From: Ceratopteris richardii
Lineage: Eukaryota > Streptophyta > Polypodiopsida > Polypodiales > Pteridaceae
Direction: 5' to 3'
DNA: 64,000 bases
Assembly: GCA_020310875.1 (NCBI GenBank)
Contig: CM035407.1
Location: 94,129,233-94,193,232 of the forward strand
Each line of letters opens with the position of its first letter. The first letter of the stretch is position 1. Of the stretch, positions 1 to 12,969 are shown one piece after another. Below the pieces are notes generated by a model. That model did no database searches. It was not told where the DNA came from and saw only the letters and a list, made by a program, of their open reading frames with translations. A program made the translations under genes and the position numbers.

Positions 1-811
1 CTAATTTCCCTAAGGTTCAAAGTGTGTTTTAAAGTGTTCTGGAAGGTTCAGGTGAACCCCCCTTATGTGCAAAAGTGAAGAATTAAAAGGAAATGTGAAG
101 GCATGTGAAGCGGCAAAGTGTACGCACAGGTGAAAGTATGGCCCCCATTAAAATTTTTGGTTTTTAGACTAAAGTCACTACAGGACAAAACAGTGAGTAG
201 TTGGCTGCCACTTGTGAGAGCAATCTTGGGACATCAAAGTGAGCACCAAGATTCACTTGCAGTTAGGAGCGTACGTGATCGGCACACTCAAATCAAGGAA
301 GAGCCATTCTTGGACCGGGGTTGGAGTAAGCAAGAGAGCATAGGCTAAGTGGAGCAAGAGAGGGAAGTGCAAGAGACACCAGAGTACGTCGCACAGAAGT
401 GGAAGTGCAAGGTGCATAGAGAGTGACCAAGGATTTTGGTGCAGAGGTGTGCTAAGCTAGAGTTCCCCCAAGTATCTCAAGGTCCTTTGGCAGTGTACGC
501 TTGCCGACAGCAGGTATTCACTCCTCCCCCCTTTGTGGAAGCTTGGTGCAAGGTGTGCACAAGGAGAAGCTTGAAGCAGGTGGAGGTCTGTTGCAGAGGA
601 GGTCGGCAGCAAGAGGACATTGGGATCTTGGATATCTTGTAATTGGGCACTCTGTGGGATTGTGCACAGAGGTATTGGTGTATCTTGTATTTCAAACATT
701 GTACTTTTCTTATTGTAATCAAACGGCAGAAACTTCCAAGGTGTATTTTCTCTTTTGGTCTTTTCATTTTCTCCTACAAACCCTCAAACTCCTTCTTGTC
801 AAAGAATCCCC
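1..811. other. Unassigned repeat-like sequence, possibly an old LTR remnant
   Basis: I see no coding similarity here on either strand; the open frames are short and lack any domain pattern. The stretch is rich in GTGAAG/GTGCAAG-type words and changes near its right end to T-rich text just before a Copia coding fragment begins. That composition fits an LTR or leader of an unidentified retroelement, but I cannot find its partner in the window. This is an inference, not an identification. Confidence 0.3.
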
Positions 812-1462
812 CAACAATCTCATAAATAGACTTCCATCTAAGTCACTAGATGGAACCACTCCATATGAAGTATGGAATGGAAGAAGACCTAGTCTAGAGC
901 ATTGTAAAATCTTTGGATGCTTAGCCTATGCTCACATTCCTTCTCAAGTAAGAGGGAAATTGGATCCCAAGGCAGAGAAGTCTGTATTCATTGGTTATGA
1001 TCAAAACTAAAAAGGATATAGATTGTACAATCCAACCAATAAAGGATTTTCTGTGAGTAGAGATGTAATTTTTGATGAAAACAAATCATGGTTTGATGAT
1101 GACAGGAAAGTGAAGCTACCTTATGACTTGGATGAAGACTTGCCATCACTTCAACCAAAGGAGCCAAAGCAGATTGAAGAAAGTGATTTGGAGATTGACC
1201 TAGAAGACTTGGAAAGACTAAAGCTATGGAAGAACAAAGGTAAAGCAAAGATGTAGGATGCTACATATGGACCCGAGAGCTCACATCAACCACTTAGAAG
1301 GTCTTCAAGGGAGAAGAAGAAACCAGAGAAGTTTGTTTATGATACTTCTTTGGTCACCAAACACTCAATCTACATTGCAAAGGATTCAACCAATGAAGAA
1401 CCTACCACATTCGAAGAAGCACAAAGCAAGAAAGCTTGGAGAGATGCAATGGATGAAGAAAT
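812..1462 (+). mobile_element. Copia fragment, family B (integrase end to start of RT linker)
   Basis: The forward frames encode the integrase C-terminal part of a Ty1/Copia polyprotein, including LINRLPSKSLDG, HCKIFGCLAYAH and a GYDQN-like block, then the acidic linker that precedes reverse transcriptase. The nearest relative in the window is Copia C3 (45918-52335), which carries almost the same blocks (LINRLPSKSLDG, HCKIFGC, VSRDV, FDEN), so I place both in one family. Only a small slice of the element is present, with no LTRs. It is broken. Its right end abuts the oppositely oriented Copia C1. Confidence 0.85.
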
Positions 1463-3673
1463 TGGTTTCTTACCATAGTAGGCCTCATTTGGAGTCAACT
1501 CATGCACACCACTTGTAGGTACCCTATTCATCAAATAAATTGAAGTATAAACAGCCTCATACCAATAAAATAATGGCATGTGCGCTTCATTAATCATACA
1601 CCTTGCAATTTCAACAATGTGCCTATTTTTCCTTTCAACCACCCCATTTTGTTGGGGGGTATACCTGCATGTAAATTGCCTTTTAATACCATTCTCATAC
1701 AAATAAGAGCTGAATTCTTTGGAGAAGTATTCTCCCCCTCCATCAGACCTTAGGGCTTTGATATATTTACCTGTCTCCTTCTCAACCTCTTGCTTGAACC
1801 TCTTGAACATAGAGAACACATCTGATTTTTCTTTAATGATGTATATCCAAACTTTTCTAGAATAATCATCAACAAATGTAACAAAATACCTTGATCCTCC
1901 CAAGGATGACTCTTTGGAGGGTCCCCATACATCAGTATGGATGAAATCCAATATATTTGCAGCCCTATGTGTGCTCCTTTGGAATGGTTGTCTTGCTTGC
2001 TTCCCTAGTTGACATGCATCACAAAATTCATGAAGATCTTTGTTCTCAAACATGGGAAGCCCTCTTAAAAGCTCTCCCTTGCTCATATTCCTTAGCTTAA
2101 GAATGTTGACATGCCCTATTCTCTTGTGCCAAAGGTCAAGTTCAACAATCCTTTGATTACCAATCATAACAAAGCATACCTTGCTTGCATTTGGAGACAC
2201 TTCCAAGGTGAACATTCTTCCCTCCTTTCTTCCTTGAGCAACAAGCTTGTTTCCATCTTTTGGATTCCTTATAAAGCATCCTTTGGCATTGAAGGTGACC
2301 TGCAAACCCTTCTCTACTATTTGCCCTACTGAAATAAGGTTTTTAGTAATAGATGGAACATGCAATACCTTCTCAAGCACCTTGGCTGATTTTTCACATC
2401 CAATTCTCACATCTCCAATGTGCTCTATGACATGTTTAGTGTTGTCACCTGTCTCCACACACCCTCTGGACTTTGGAACTTGCAAATTGGTGAATATATC
2501 ACCCTCACAAGACATATGATTACTGCACCCTGAGTCTATGTACCATTTGGTATCAAATTTGGCATCTTTTGGATAACCATGACTCATAGCAAGCAATTGA
2601 TCATTACCTGTTTCCTTGTTTGAAGCATTTGCATAGTTCCCTTGCTTTATTTGAGTGTATTTACCATCTTTATATCTACAATCTGAAGCTATATGATTTT
2701 CTTTACCACAATTATAGCAAATCATACCTTTGTGGGGGTTGTAGCCTCCTCTTCCTTTGCCTCTACCTCTTGCCTTTGCTTTGGAAGTAGAGTCACTTGA
2801 GCTCTCTTCTTCTTCTTCTTTGCTTTGATGGTTGCCTTGATTTTTGTAGACTCTTCCTCTTCCTCTTCTTCCACCTCTCCCTTTGCCTCTTGAAGAGTAT
2901 AGGACCTGACCATGAGTGTCCTTGCTTTTGGATGAATCTCCAAATGATGCCTCCTCAGCCACCAAGTGAGGAATGAGGTCTTCTAAGCATGGAAGTGGAT
3001 CTCGATAGAGGATAGTGGTAATGAGAGGTTTCCACTTGTCTTCTCCTCTCAATCCATTGAGAGTGATCTGAACCAAATCTTCATCATCAAACTTGCATCC
3101 CACTGATGCTAATTGATCCCTTAGATCCTTGATTTTGAGTGTGTACTCAAACACACTTTGGCTACTACCTTTCTTCATGGTGTTGAGCTCATTTTTGAGT
3201 TGCATTTTCCTAGCTCTTGTAGAAGTTGCATAAACCTTTTCCAAAGCATCCCATACATCCTTGGCATTATCAAAAATTTTGTATATGACCAACCATAGCA
3301 TTAGAAATTACCTGAGATATGAGGAACATTGCTCTTCTATTCCTTTCTTCCCACTCTTTGAGCTCCTTCCTTTGTGCATTGGTAGTGGTTGCATCTTCAA
3401 GGTCTACATCAGGTCTTTCTTCTTCTCCATTCACTATGGACCATAGCCCTTTGCCCATGAGGTAATTTTTAACTCTGAACCTCCAAGTTTGGTAGTTGTA
3501 CTTGTCCAACAACTCCACTTTTTGCAACAAATCTGCCATTGAAATGAGAGTATGATAAAGAGGTTACCTTTGCAAGCAATCCCTTGTGTTGCACTTCTCT
3601 CCTCTTTGATGAAGCACCTTCTTCTTCAAGTGTACTTCCTTGTAGTGTGCTGCTGCTAATCCAAGCTCCAAAT

Positions 3674-3684
3674 CTCTGATACCA
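3674..3684 (-). other. Primer-binding site of C1 (initiator tRNA-Met)
   Basis: On the minus strand this reads TGGTATCAGAG, complementary to the 3' end of plant initiator tRNA-Met, and it lies next to the LTR end as expected for Copia. Confidence 0.85.
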
Positions 3685-3686
3685 AC

Positions 3687-4169
3687 TGTGAGGAACAAAT
3701 CCTCTATATGCACAACAAAAGCACAATGAACCCAAGTAGGTCTCCCAGCCTACACTTGAAACATTGCCTGACCTGGATCAAGAAATTTGACCCACCACCT
3801 GAAATCCAATGACTCCAAGATTTTGTCGACACTTAGTAGACTCTGTTAGCTTTCCAACAAGCGAACAAACACTCAATTTGGATGAGTATAAGTCAGGAAA
3901 ATCACTGTTACAAAACAGACTACCTGTCTGTCCACCTGTGCAACTTTTTTAGTCACAATAAAACACACATATCTAAGTGCAGCAATACCGAATCACTGTG
4001 AAACTTTATATAAAAAAATTATGAGAGATAGGATTTCATTCAAGACAAGAGTCATTGCATTTGGATTTATACATAGAGAGCAAAACCTGTTACAAGTTTG
4101 GTATGTCTGACAGACTACACTAGAGAGAGAGGGTCTAGTGTGAGAAACGAATCAAAAACCTCACTTACA
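3687..4169 (-). repeat. 5' LTR of Copia C1
   Basis: The segment starts TGTGAGG and ends CTTACA on the plus strand, giving TGT...ACA ends, and it sits directly beside the tRNA-Met primer-binding site. A TATATAAAG box lies at 4004-4012 on the minus strand. Downstream of it in the transcribed part, at 3843-3898, is a copy of the shared leader motif (ATCCAAATTGAGTG ... TTGTTGGAAAGCT). No second LTR of this element is in the window, so its age cannot be judged from LTR divergence. The outer end at 4169 is my best reading, uncertain by a few bases. Confidence 0.7.
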
Positions 4170-4240
4170 GAGATGATCTGGTGCTGAAACTTCTTGGGCC
4201 TGCTCCTCTGGTACCTAGGCACTTGCTAGATGCTTCCTCC

Positions 4241-5326
4241 TCAGTTTTGGTATCCCGAAATTGTGCCTTCATGCTTGTATGAGTGTGTGTGTGACCTTTC
4301 ACATACCCCCTCCTTGTCTCTTGACTCTTCAATGGATTCTTCTTGCTCTTCAAACTCCCTTGAGTATCCTTTGATGTTTCCTTTGACTCTTAATGGATAA
4401 GGAGTTGTGGGTTTATGATTATCCAAGCAATGTGCCATATTTTGAATATCAAATTTATCAAAATAATCATCTAAGCTTGCTCCTTCTTTTTCAACAGGTT
4501 CCACTCTATCCATTTCCGTTCTCGTTCTTTCTCTTCCCATTGGGTTGGCGAAGCTTACCTCAAGTCTATCTCTATTCTTGTCTCTTTGAGCTCCATGAGC
4601 TTGGGATGTTCCATCTCCTGGGTGGCCATTGGAGACATTAGATCTTGGTTGGGGAAAAATAAATACTCCCTTCCAAGTGTAGGCATGCCTACCATGCTCC
4701 GTGAACACAAAGATCCTTTCTGAAGTGTGATCTAAATAAGTCACTTTTCTTGGGCTATCGGGATCTTTGAACTCATAGATTGTAATCGTTCCTATCTCAT
4801 TCGGATGATCAGGCTTATACCTCCAAAAAGCTTCGTTAGTCTCTAGGTTCAAGAGCAGATCTACACTCTTATTGTCCTGGGGAACCCACTCAGGATTGAG
4901 GATTCTCGTTAGAACTGATTTACCTCGAGGGGTCCTAGGCTCTCCACCTAAGTTCCCTTGCTCTAGATCACCTATGTCCATCTCAGGGATCACATTCCCG
5001 AATTCTTCTGTCCTATCTAGGTGGTTGGTGACTACGTATATGGTTCCTTCTTTGTCCAGGTATGCTCCATTTTCAAACTTGACTGCTGGATGTTCGAGTC
5101 CAATGGGTTGGTCAGGATTTTTAATTTGGACCACGGATCTTCCTAGGCTGTCCTCATAGATGCAAGCACCTAATCGGCTGGTCCTAAGGTATTTGAGTTG
5201 CATCTTGTAAGAGCCTTCTACCCTATGTAAGTATGACACACCTGAACTTCCCGTGGGTCTCTCCATACCGTGGGATGTTTCTGACTCGCTAGTTTCAGAG
5301 CTAGGGTAGTGTGAATAATGGCTCAC
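4241..5326 (-). CDS. G4 pre-capsid ORF with a conserved uncharacterised domain
   Basis: The predicted protein of about 361 residues starts MSHYSHYPSSETSESE and is acidic and serine-rich at first. From about residue 40 it holds a domain also seen in G1 (25382-26179) and partly in G3 (43721-44134): a tyrosine-rich LKYLRTSRLG-like start, AVKFENGAYLDKEG, YVVTNH, TPRGKS, VPQD, TIYEFKDPDSP, VTYLD, then a VFIFPQ-like end. I do not recognise it as a named family. It precedes the capsid region in all three elements, so a role in Gag or a separate accessory protein is possible; that is inference. It is part of a broken element. Confidence 0.7.
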   Translation of the reverse strand: MSHYSHYPSSETSESETSHGMERPTGSSGVSYLHRVEGSYKMQLKYLRTSRLGACIYEDSLGRSVVQIKNPDQPIGLEHPAVKFENGAYLDKEGTIYVVTNHLDRTEEFGNVIPEMDIGDLEQGNLGGEPRTPRGKSVLTRILNPEWVPQDNKSVDLLLNLETNEAFWRYKPDHPNEIGTITIYEFKDPDSPRKVTYLDHTSERIFVFTEHGRHAYTWKGVFIFPQPRSNVSNGHPGDGTSQAHGAQRDKNRDRLEVSFANPMGRERTRTEMDRVEPVEKEGASLDDYFDKFDIQNMAHCLDNHKPTTPYPLRVKGNIKGYSREFEEQEESIEESRDKEGVCERSHTHSYKHEGTISGYQN

Positions 5327-6291
5327 CTGCTAGGTCCAAGACCTAGCAGTATGATTGACACTAGCCTCTAAAGACCTAAGACTTTGTCTATCTCTTCCTA
5401 GGTGTCATCCTGATCTAAGGTTCATATGCCCAGTTGAATAATCCCAAATTTCCCAAGTACAATTTCGTTGCTGAGTTCTTTTGTATTAGTCACTTGTTCT
5501 TTTTAATTAATGTTTTTTTTCTTGGAATGTCACTTCTTGTCCAATCAATCGTCGTTATAAGGAACACTTAAGTTTTCTCGTACTTGAGGTTGGTCGCTTC
5601 AGTTAAATTCTTTTCCCTTAGGTTGTTTCACAAATGGAATTTCTGTGTACTTGCGCTTGAGTGATTAGAGTTCTTGGACTTGGTTGTGCTTAACGTAACC
5701 CTAATTGATCAAAACCTCTATCCGTACTTAGCCTAAGCTAGGGATTGATAGAGGGTGTTGAGAATTTCCAACCTTTCGCTTCTCTCCTTGGTTGCCCTTG
5801 TGTGCCCAGGAAGCGGGTTCCCAAGCTTGCACTTATTGTTGCTTAGAATGCCCTTCGATGCTCTCAAAGGACCTAAAAAAGTCCCAAAGTTAGCTCAAGA
5901 CTTGATTTAAATTGACACAACAGACCATTTTCATTCATGCAATTCAGAGATCAAATTATTCTTTGGCTTTATGAAAAACAATCCCAAAGATCCCTCAGCA
6001 TTCTCCCCCCTGGGTATGGTCAACTTAAAAATACTATATCTAATAATCTTGATATTAATTTTACCATAACCAATGGAAGTTTTGGTTGTACTCCCCACGA
6101 GCTTTCCAACAAAACAAAAATCACAGCAAACGGATTCCGTATGAGAAAGTTATGCCAGTTCGGGGTTTTGGGGCTAAAATAGGATTAAAACAGGCTAACA
6201 GGCAAACACGACTTCTCGAATTACTTTGTGTAGCGGCCTCACAATGCTCTAATACACTTTAATGTTTCCCAAATAATTGCCACAAATTGAC
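5327..6291 (-). other. G4 5' leader, inner half
   Basis: This is noncoding sequence between the G4 pre-capsid ORF and the C2 insertion point. It contains one clear copy of the shared leader motif at 6097-6157 (minus strand: GGCATAACTTTCTCATACGG, then TTGTTGGAAAGCTCG). The leader continues at 29488 on the far side of C2. Confidence 0.7.
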
Positions 6292-6521
6292 TGTTGATAT
6301 ATTTCGGTAGTGATGTGTGTGAACACTCTAGGACTGCCGAGGCACTTTTTTCCCTCTTTAGGAGGTTTTTTTCCCCGGCTTGTATATACGCCTATTGCCC
6401 TAATGGGCTACTAATCTTTGTACATTCTCTAGTAATACATTCAGTATTGTGTGTTTGTGCTCCAAGCTTCTTCTTCTTCCTTGTGCTGTTCGCGTGCTTC
6501 CGCAGACGTCTATCTCCAATA
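6292..6521 (+). repeat. 5' LTR of Copia C2
   Basis: This LTR of about 230 bp begins TGTTGATATATTT and ends just before the tRNA-Met PBS. Its right part (TATATACGCCTATTGCC onward) matches 29345-29482, and its left part matches 11225-11317. Confidence 0.92.
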
Positions 6522-6523
6522 AT

Positions 6524-6535
6524 TGGTATCAGAGC
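6524..6535 (+). other. Primer-binding site of C2 (initiator tRNA-Met)
   Basis: TGGTATCAGAGC, complementary to the 3' end of initiator tRNA-Met, two bases after the LTR. Confidence 0.9.
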
Positions 6536-9500
6536 AGGTTGTCGCTTCTTCTAGGGCGCCGTCGACACTCCACCATTTGCAGTCTCAGATTCGCACGAAA
6601 TTTGGTGAGCATACTGAGGGTGTTTCCGAGATCAAAATGGCTTCGCTCTATGGTGCCGAAATCGCGATCTGAGCTCGTTTTGGCCTCCAAACGCACTATC
6701 ACAACGCTTGTGCAGGCTATTTTGTCTTTTTCTGCCAAAGGTATATACCAGTTTCTATTCGCTAGTTTAAGCATCTCGAAGTCTGCTATAGGTCTAGCAA
6801 AACTCGTCTGGGCAGTTCTGTTCAACTTTTTGAGATATAGTCAATTTTCTGCATCAAGGTATTTTAGTCACCGGCCATGGCTGAAAGCAGTGATGTATTC
6901 CGTATGTTGGTTGTTGAGGATAAGTTGGATGGTACCAACTACCCATTATGGGCTTATATGATGCGGCATGTATTGGTTGCAAAAGGACTGTGGAACATTG
7001 TGCAGGGTGTTGAAAGACGTCCTGTTACACCTGCGACTACAGGTACTACAAATACAGGTGCTGGAGGTGCTGGAGCTGATGAAGATGGTGTCGAAGATGA
7101 TATTCCACAGATTCCTGTTCGTGCTGCTGTTTCTGTTGCACCTACTGCAGAGCAGATTCGTTGGGATGGCAGAGATGCCCAAGCACATGCATTGATAGCT
7201 TTGTCTGTCAAACATGCCATTATTCCTCACATTCGCTCTTGTAGAACAGCAAAGGATGCTTGGGATACACTTACCACTTTGTACCAGGCTAGGAATGAGG
7301 CTCGTGTTGCTTACCTCCGAAAACAGTTGGAGAGTGAGCACATGAATGAAGGTGATTCTATGGACAATTTTCTTACAAAGATCAAAGACCTGAAGGAACA
7401 ATTGATTTCTGCTGATGAGGTTATACCAGATAGCTCACTTATGCAGACCGTTCTGAATGGTCTTCCTCATTCATATCAGAGTTTTGCCTCTACTCTTCGG
7501 TTGATGATGAAAAGCAATCCGAATGCCTTGTCATTTGAGGAATTAGTCTCTGTTCTGTTGCAGGAAGATCAGTCCAGGCAGAACAGGTCCATTATGCGTG
7601 TTGCAGATCAAGCTTTCCTGGCTAGTCAGAAGGGCAAAGGAAAATGGAGCTCTTCTACTAGTAAGCAGAAATATGCAAATGCTGCACAATCGAAGAACCA
7701 AGATAAAGATGAGAAGAAATCAGAAAAGCAGAAATTGTTCTGCAAGTACTGTAAAGGAAATGATCATATTATAAAGAACTGTCCAAAACTGGCTACTAAA
7801 GAGTCAAAGAAGAAAGAGGCTGGAATGGTTGCTGCAGAGGCCTCTACACCAAAAACAGAGTCTGCAAATCTTGTGCAGGAAGAAGAATGGGTGTTTACTA
7901 CTGTCTGCAATTTTGATCCATCTTCTCATGATTAGTGCATGTCTGTAGTAGACTCAGATGTTTGGTACTTTGACAGTGGGGCGACCAAACATATTACCTC
8001 GCAGCGCAGTTGCTTCTTTTCACTCGAGCCTGCCCCTACAAGGAATACTGTCACATGCGCCAATAACTCCTCTTATCCTGTTATGGGAGTTGGTAAGATC
8101 ATTCTGACTACTGCTGATGGTAGTTCTTTCACTTTGTCAGATGCTTTATTTGTGCCAGGGATAAAAAAGAACCTGTTATCAGTTTCTACATTAGCCAAGA
8201 TTGGCTTGGTTGTGAAATTCGTTGATGACAGGTGTACAGTCCATGATCTCTCAAATGGTGATGTGATTATTGCTTCTGTCATCTTATGTCGTGGGGTGTA
8301 TAAGCTCATAGACTATGAAAGATCTGTGAATGATTCGGCATGTGCAGTTCATGATTCTCAGGCTATGTCAGATGCAAAGCTTTGGCATGCACGCTTTGGT
8401 CATCTGAATTTTGCTAGTTTGCTAGGCCTACAAAAATCTGAAATGGTGTCCTCTTTGCCCAAACTTGAGGCTCCTAGAAAACATGTTTGTGAAGGATGTA
8501 TTTTGGGCAAAATGCAGCGTTCTTCCTTTCCAAAAGATGGTTCAGTTCGGGCTACGCAGAAATTGTAGCTTGTACATAGTGATGTCTGTGGTCCTATGCA
8601 GACACCCTCTTTTGGAAATTACCTTTACTTCGTGACTTTCATTGATGATTTTTCTAGGCATGCATGGGTATATCCACTCAAAGCAAAGTCCGAGGTGTTC
8701 ATGTGCTTCAAACAGTTTTTGGTTTTGGCTGAAAATCTGTCAGCATGTAAAATGGGCACCCTCCGTTCTGATCGAGGGGGGGAATATATGTCTTCAGATT
8801 TTAATGCATTTTTGGCTGAACGTGGGATAAAACACCAATGTACAGTGCCGTATACACCTCAACAGAATGGAGTTGCTAAACGAAAGAACAGGTCACTCAT
8901 GGAGATGGCGAGGTGCATGGTCAAAAGTCAGGCTTTACCACATAGTTTCTGGCTTGAGGCTATCATGTGTGCAGCATATGTACTGAACAGGTGTCCCACT
9001 AAAGCGTTGCAGTCTATCACTCCATATGAGGCTTGGCATGACCGCAAGCCATCTGTTTCTCATCTGCATGTTTTTGGTTGTTTGGCATATGCATTAGTGC
9101 CTGAACAACATCACAGAAAATTGGATGATAAGGCAGTAAAATGTATTTTTGTTGGGTACAGTTCTGAAAGTAAAGGCTATCGTCTGTATCATCCACAGAC
9201 TAAACGCATTCTGGTTAGCCGTGATGTTGTCTTTGTGGAAGATGCTATTCAGCCATTGCTTTCATGTACTAAGGAGACATCTGTTAGCTCCAAAGACATG
9301 TATGATACTTTGATGCCTCTTTTTACAGGTGGATAGGCTAGTGCTAGTCCTAATGAGGCAACTTCTCAGCCTTTGCAGGTTTCATATGATGATGCAGATC
9401 ATTCCATTTCTGATGCAGATTTACATGATGCACTTGTTGATGAGAGAGCTGATATTGAGCAGGCAAAAACTATGCCAAAATGGTTGGTGCAGACTTTGCG

Positions 9501-11224
9501 TGACAGCAAATTAGATGCACCTTTGTCATATGGTACTCGTTCAGGCTCTCATAGTGCCTCCTTTGCATCAGATTGCTATGCTATGGCTGCATCTAGTCTT
9601 TGTGATGAGAATGAGCCTGTTTCTTTTGATGAAGCACAAAATTCAGAAAATTGGATGGCTGCTATGCAATCTGAATATGATGCTATAATGAAAAATTGTA
9701 CATGGTCTTTATGTGACTTGCCTCCTGGCAAGAAGGCCATCGGCACTAAGTGGGTATACAAGCTGAAGCGTAAACCTGATGGTACAGTTGATAGGTACAA
9801 GGCTAGGCTTGTTGCAAAGGGTTATGCGCAGGAAAGAGGCATTGATTTTGATGAGACCTTTGCACCTACATGCCGTATGACTACTGTTCGGAGCATTTGT
9901 GCACTTGCAACCCATCATGGTTGGAATGTACATCAGTTGGACATGAAAACAGCATTTCTGAATGGTGACTTGCATGAAGAAGTGTATGTTTTTCAGCCCC
10001 GTGGCTTTATGCAGAAAGGGCATGAAAACTAGGTTTGTAGGTTAAAGAAGACATTATATGGTTTAAAGCAAGCACCACGTGCTTGGTACGAGAAGATACA
10101 TGCCTATCTGATTGCACATGGTTTTGAGAACAGTCCAACTGAAAGCACCTTATATGTTAAACGTGCTAATGATGTGCTTCTGATCATTGTTGTCTATGTT
10201 GATGACATGCTTCTCACTGGTCCTATTGAGACACATATTGCTGATTTTAAGGCTGATTTGCATGCCTCATTTGAGATGTCTGATTTGGGGCATTTGCATC
10301 ACTATTTGGGCATTCAGTTTATGCATGTTGATGGTGGAATGGCTTTGTGTCAAACGAAATATATTGACACATTATTGCAGCGTTTTGGCCTTGAAGACTG
10401 TAAGCCTATTGCCACTCCTATGGAGACAGGTTTACGATTGAGTCTTCATGATGTTGGAGATGCATTTGATGCTGTTCTCTATCAGCAAGCTGTTGGATGC
10501 TTGATTTACTTATGCATTACTCGGCCAGATATTCAGTTTGCTGTCTCATAGATGAGCCGGTTTATGCATTGCCCAGGAGTCACGCATTGGAAAGCGGTTA
10601 AGTGCACCTTTCGCTACTTGAGTGGTACTAGGCTACTTGGGTTGTTTTATCCCAAGGGGGGATCACTACCGCCAGATTTGGATGCTTTTTCTGACTCAGA
10701 TTGGGCTGGTTGCTATGACACTCGTGTGTCCACCAGTGGTTTTTGCTTCATGCTTGGTACCTCATGTATATCTTGGTTGAGCAAGAAGCAGCCTACTGTG
10801 GCCACTTCCAGTTGTGAGGCTGAGTATAGGGCAACTTTCACAACGACTGTTGAGTGTGTGTGGCTCAGACGCCTTATGGCTGATTTGGGTGTTGGCCAGT
10901 CTTCTGCCACCACCATCTTCACTGACAGTCAGAGCGCATTGGCAGTTGTGAGGAACCCTCTGTTCCATGCTCGCACTAAGCACATTGAGGTGCATTATCA
11001 CTATGTCAGGGAGAGGTTCTCTGCTGGGAGATCAGCTTGGCATATGTGCCCACGCAGGAGAACATTGCAGACCTTTTCACGAAGGCTCTGCCTAGGGAGA
11101 AGTTTGAAGCTTTCCGCAAAGCTTTGGGCTTACTTCCTTTTGTGGAGTGATTTCCACATAGCTTGGCACTTCCTTATACATGAGTGCCAGCTCCTTGTTC
11201 ACCGCATCACTCCCAGGGGGGATT

Positions 11225-11317
11225 TGTTGATATATTTAGGTAGTGATGTGTGTGAACACTCTAGGACCGCCGGGACACTTTTTTCCCTCTTTAGGAGGTT
11301 TTTTTCGCTTGGCTTGT
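11225..11317 (+). repeat. 3' LTR of C2, left part
   Basis: This is the first 93 bp of the C2 3' LTR, preceded by a purine-rich tract. It ends in cttgt (11313-11317), the target duplication of G1, which is repeated at 29340-29344. Confidence 0.9.
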
Positions 11318-12238
11318 TGTTGACCTAAGCTTCAACTTAGGGACTTGCGGAGAAAGAGACTGTACCTCAATCCCCTCACAAGTGCATATAGTGGGGATAC
11401 ACGCTTTTAATTTATCAATCCGAAGAGTATACTAACCTAGCCGAGTGTATGAAGACATGCAATCGCGTAATGGTCAATGCAAATGAATTACTCAAGAGTG
11501 AAAATGAGGCAAACACTTATCCTAACAAGCTTCAACTGTAGGTCAAGACGAAACGATACTTGGTGCAGCAGCCGTCAGTATTTTAGACTTTTCTCCTAGC
11601 TTCGAGCTCCAAACATAGCAAATAGCATATGCGTTTCGAAGCTCTCGAGAAAACGCATCCAATGGCAGTGGTTTCACTCAATTCCGACGCTCCTACTTCA
11701 AGTTATGATAGAAATACTGAATCGCGAAAATACTTTCCTACGCTTCAGCACTTCCTACACCTCGCACACATCTTTCCTACAGCAAAGAAACACTCTCAAG
11801 GATGGATCACACTCACAAGCACTCTTTCCAAGCACTACACATGCATACAAGCTCACGAAGAAGAAGATGAAGAGGGAAGAAGACACAAATTCGAATTTCT
11901 GTGCTCTCTATTCTCACAATGGCAAAAAAGTCCTTTACAAAGAGTCACATTTGACTTATATACTAGTGCCCTAAAAATGGTCCTTTCACACAAGTGACCG
12001 GCACTTTATTCACTAAGAGCTAATTTCCTACTATTTTACATGGGTAAGCTTCTATTCTTCTGTGGGAATGCATCTAGAGGACTCCTCTAGTGCCTTTACA
12101 AGGGGAAATATATTACAAAAATGAGTATGTTACAAAAATATGTGGTCCAAATCGGAAAAATTTTGGGGCCCATCTTTTTTCTCTGCTTTGTGCGCTCTTT
12201 GGCTCTGCAACACTCTCCCCCTCTTCGCCTCTGTCGTC

Positions 12239-12297
12239 CTTGACAGACTTTGCTTCACGCACGCGCCCTTGACAGACTTTGCTTCGCGCATGCGCCC
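12239..12297 (-). repeat. 29-bp tandem pair in the G1 LTR
   Basis: Two adjacent units share CTTGACAGACTTTGCTTC and then a CGCG-containing tail, differing at two sites. The pair is also present in the 5' LTR at 28545-28603. Confidence 0.75.
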
Positions 12298-12873
12298 TGT
12301 GGTCAGTATTGTCTGATTCTTGATCTTGCATTACGTTTTAGAGGCGCTCTGATTTGTCCTGGTTGCACACATTGGACCTGGTTGCATTATTCACTTCTTT
12401 TCACTGCACGCAACCTTTGCTCATTGTTACCTGTTTATAAAACAGGTGTTCAGTTTTGACGGCCTCTTCTTACTTTCTGCTTTACGTTCTCTAGGCCTGA
12501 TGTATTTGCCTTGCTCGCCCGCAACCCTTGGAGTTAGACTGACTACCTGATATTCCACAGTCTAATTCACCTATAGGTTCCTTAATTCTGGGTTGCCCCG
12601 CACACCACCAGTGGAAGGTCTGAGGATGTGGTGCTTCAGTCTTCGATCTGGACCTTCCAGAGATCAAGAGGTTGAAGCACCCATGTGGGTTGCGTCCTTT
12701 CCTTGATGTGTGCGATTCGGTTTGCCACGCACGCCATTAGTGCACATATGCGGATGTAGCTCGTAAGCCTTGATCTGAAACCTCTGCAACTCAAGAGGTT
12801 GAAGCATCCACATAAGTGAGACATGTTGGCCCTGATTCCTTCTTCCGGCTGCGTGCTTTTCCTTGGTGTGTGC

Positions 12874-12921
12874 GCCCCTGTGGGGCTCTGTGCAGAGATG
12901 GGTGTTGCGCCCCTGCGGGGC
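12874..12921 (-). repeat. Two GC-rich palindromes in G1 U3
   Basis: GCCCCTGTGGGGC (12874-12886) and GCCCCTGCGGGGC (12909-12921) are 35 bp apart, each followed by a GCAGAGATG word. The same pair occurs in the 5' LTR (29180-29192, 29215-29227) and a diverged pair in G2 (32834-32846, 32871-32883). They lie shortly after the end of the 3' coding region. Confidence 0.8.
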
Positions 12922-12969
12922 TTCCTGCAGAGATGTATTTTCAAATTTGTTTATCTTCAAATTTGCCTT

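Larger units (their letters stand above)
1463..4169 (-). mobile_element. Copia element C1, partial (5' LTR, gag, protease, part of integrase)
   Basis: Reading leftward, the element has a 5' LTR (3687-4169), a primer-binding site for initiator tRNA-Met (3674-3684), a gag beginning with a KLDKYNYQTW-type block near 3539, a CCHC knuckle (CYNCGKENHIASDC) near 2690-2740, an Arg/Gly-rich stretch, a retropepsin active site in YIDSGCSNHM near 2510-2540, the GAG-pre-integrase zinc module and the integrase core with a DGGGEYF block. It ends inside the integrase, where it meets the family-B fragment head to head. Gag resembles that of C7 but is not the same family. The element is broken, with a few breaks. 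Its 5' LTR abuts the Ty3 element G4 at about 4170. Confidence 0.9.

Noticed and set aside
118-1010. Open frames in the first kilobase as possible host genes
   Set aside because: They lack domain patterns, overlap one another on both strands, and the longest one runs into Copia coding sequence by chance.
11629-11997. Open frame repeated at 27935-28303
   Set aside because: It is the same LTR sequence twice, antisense to G1, with no protein family pattern.
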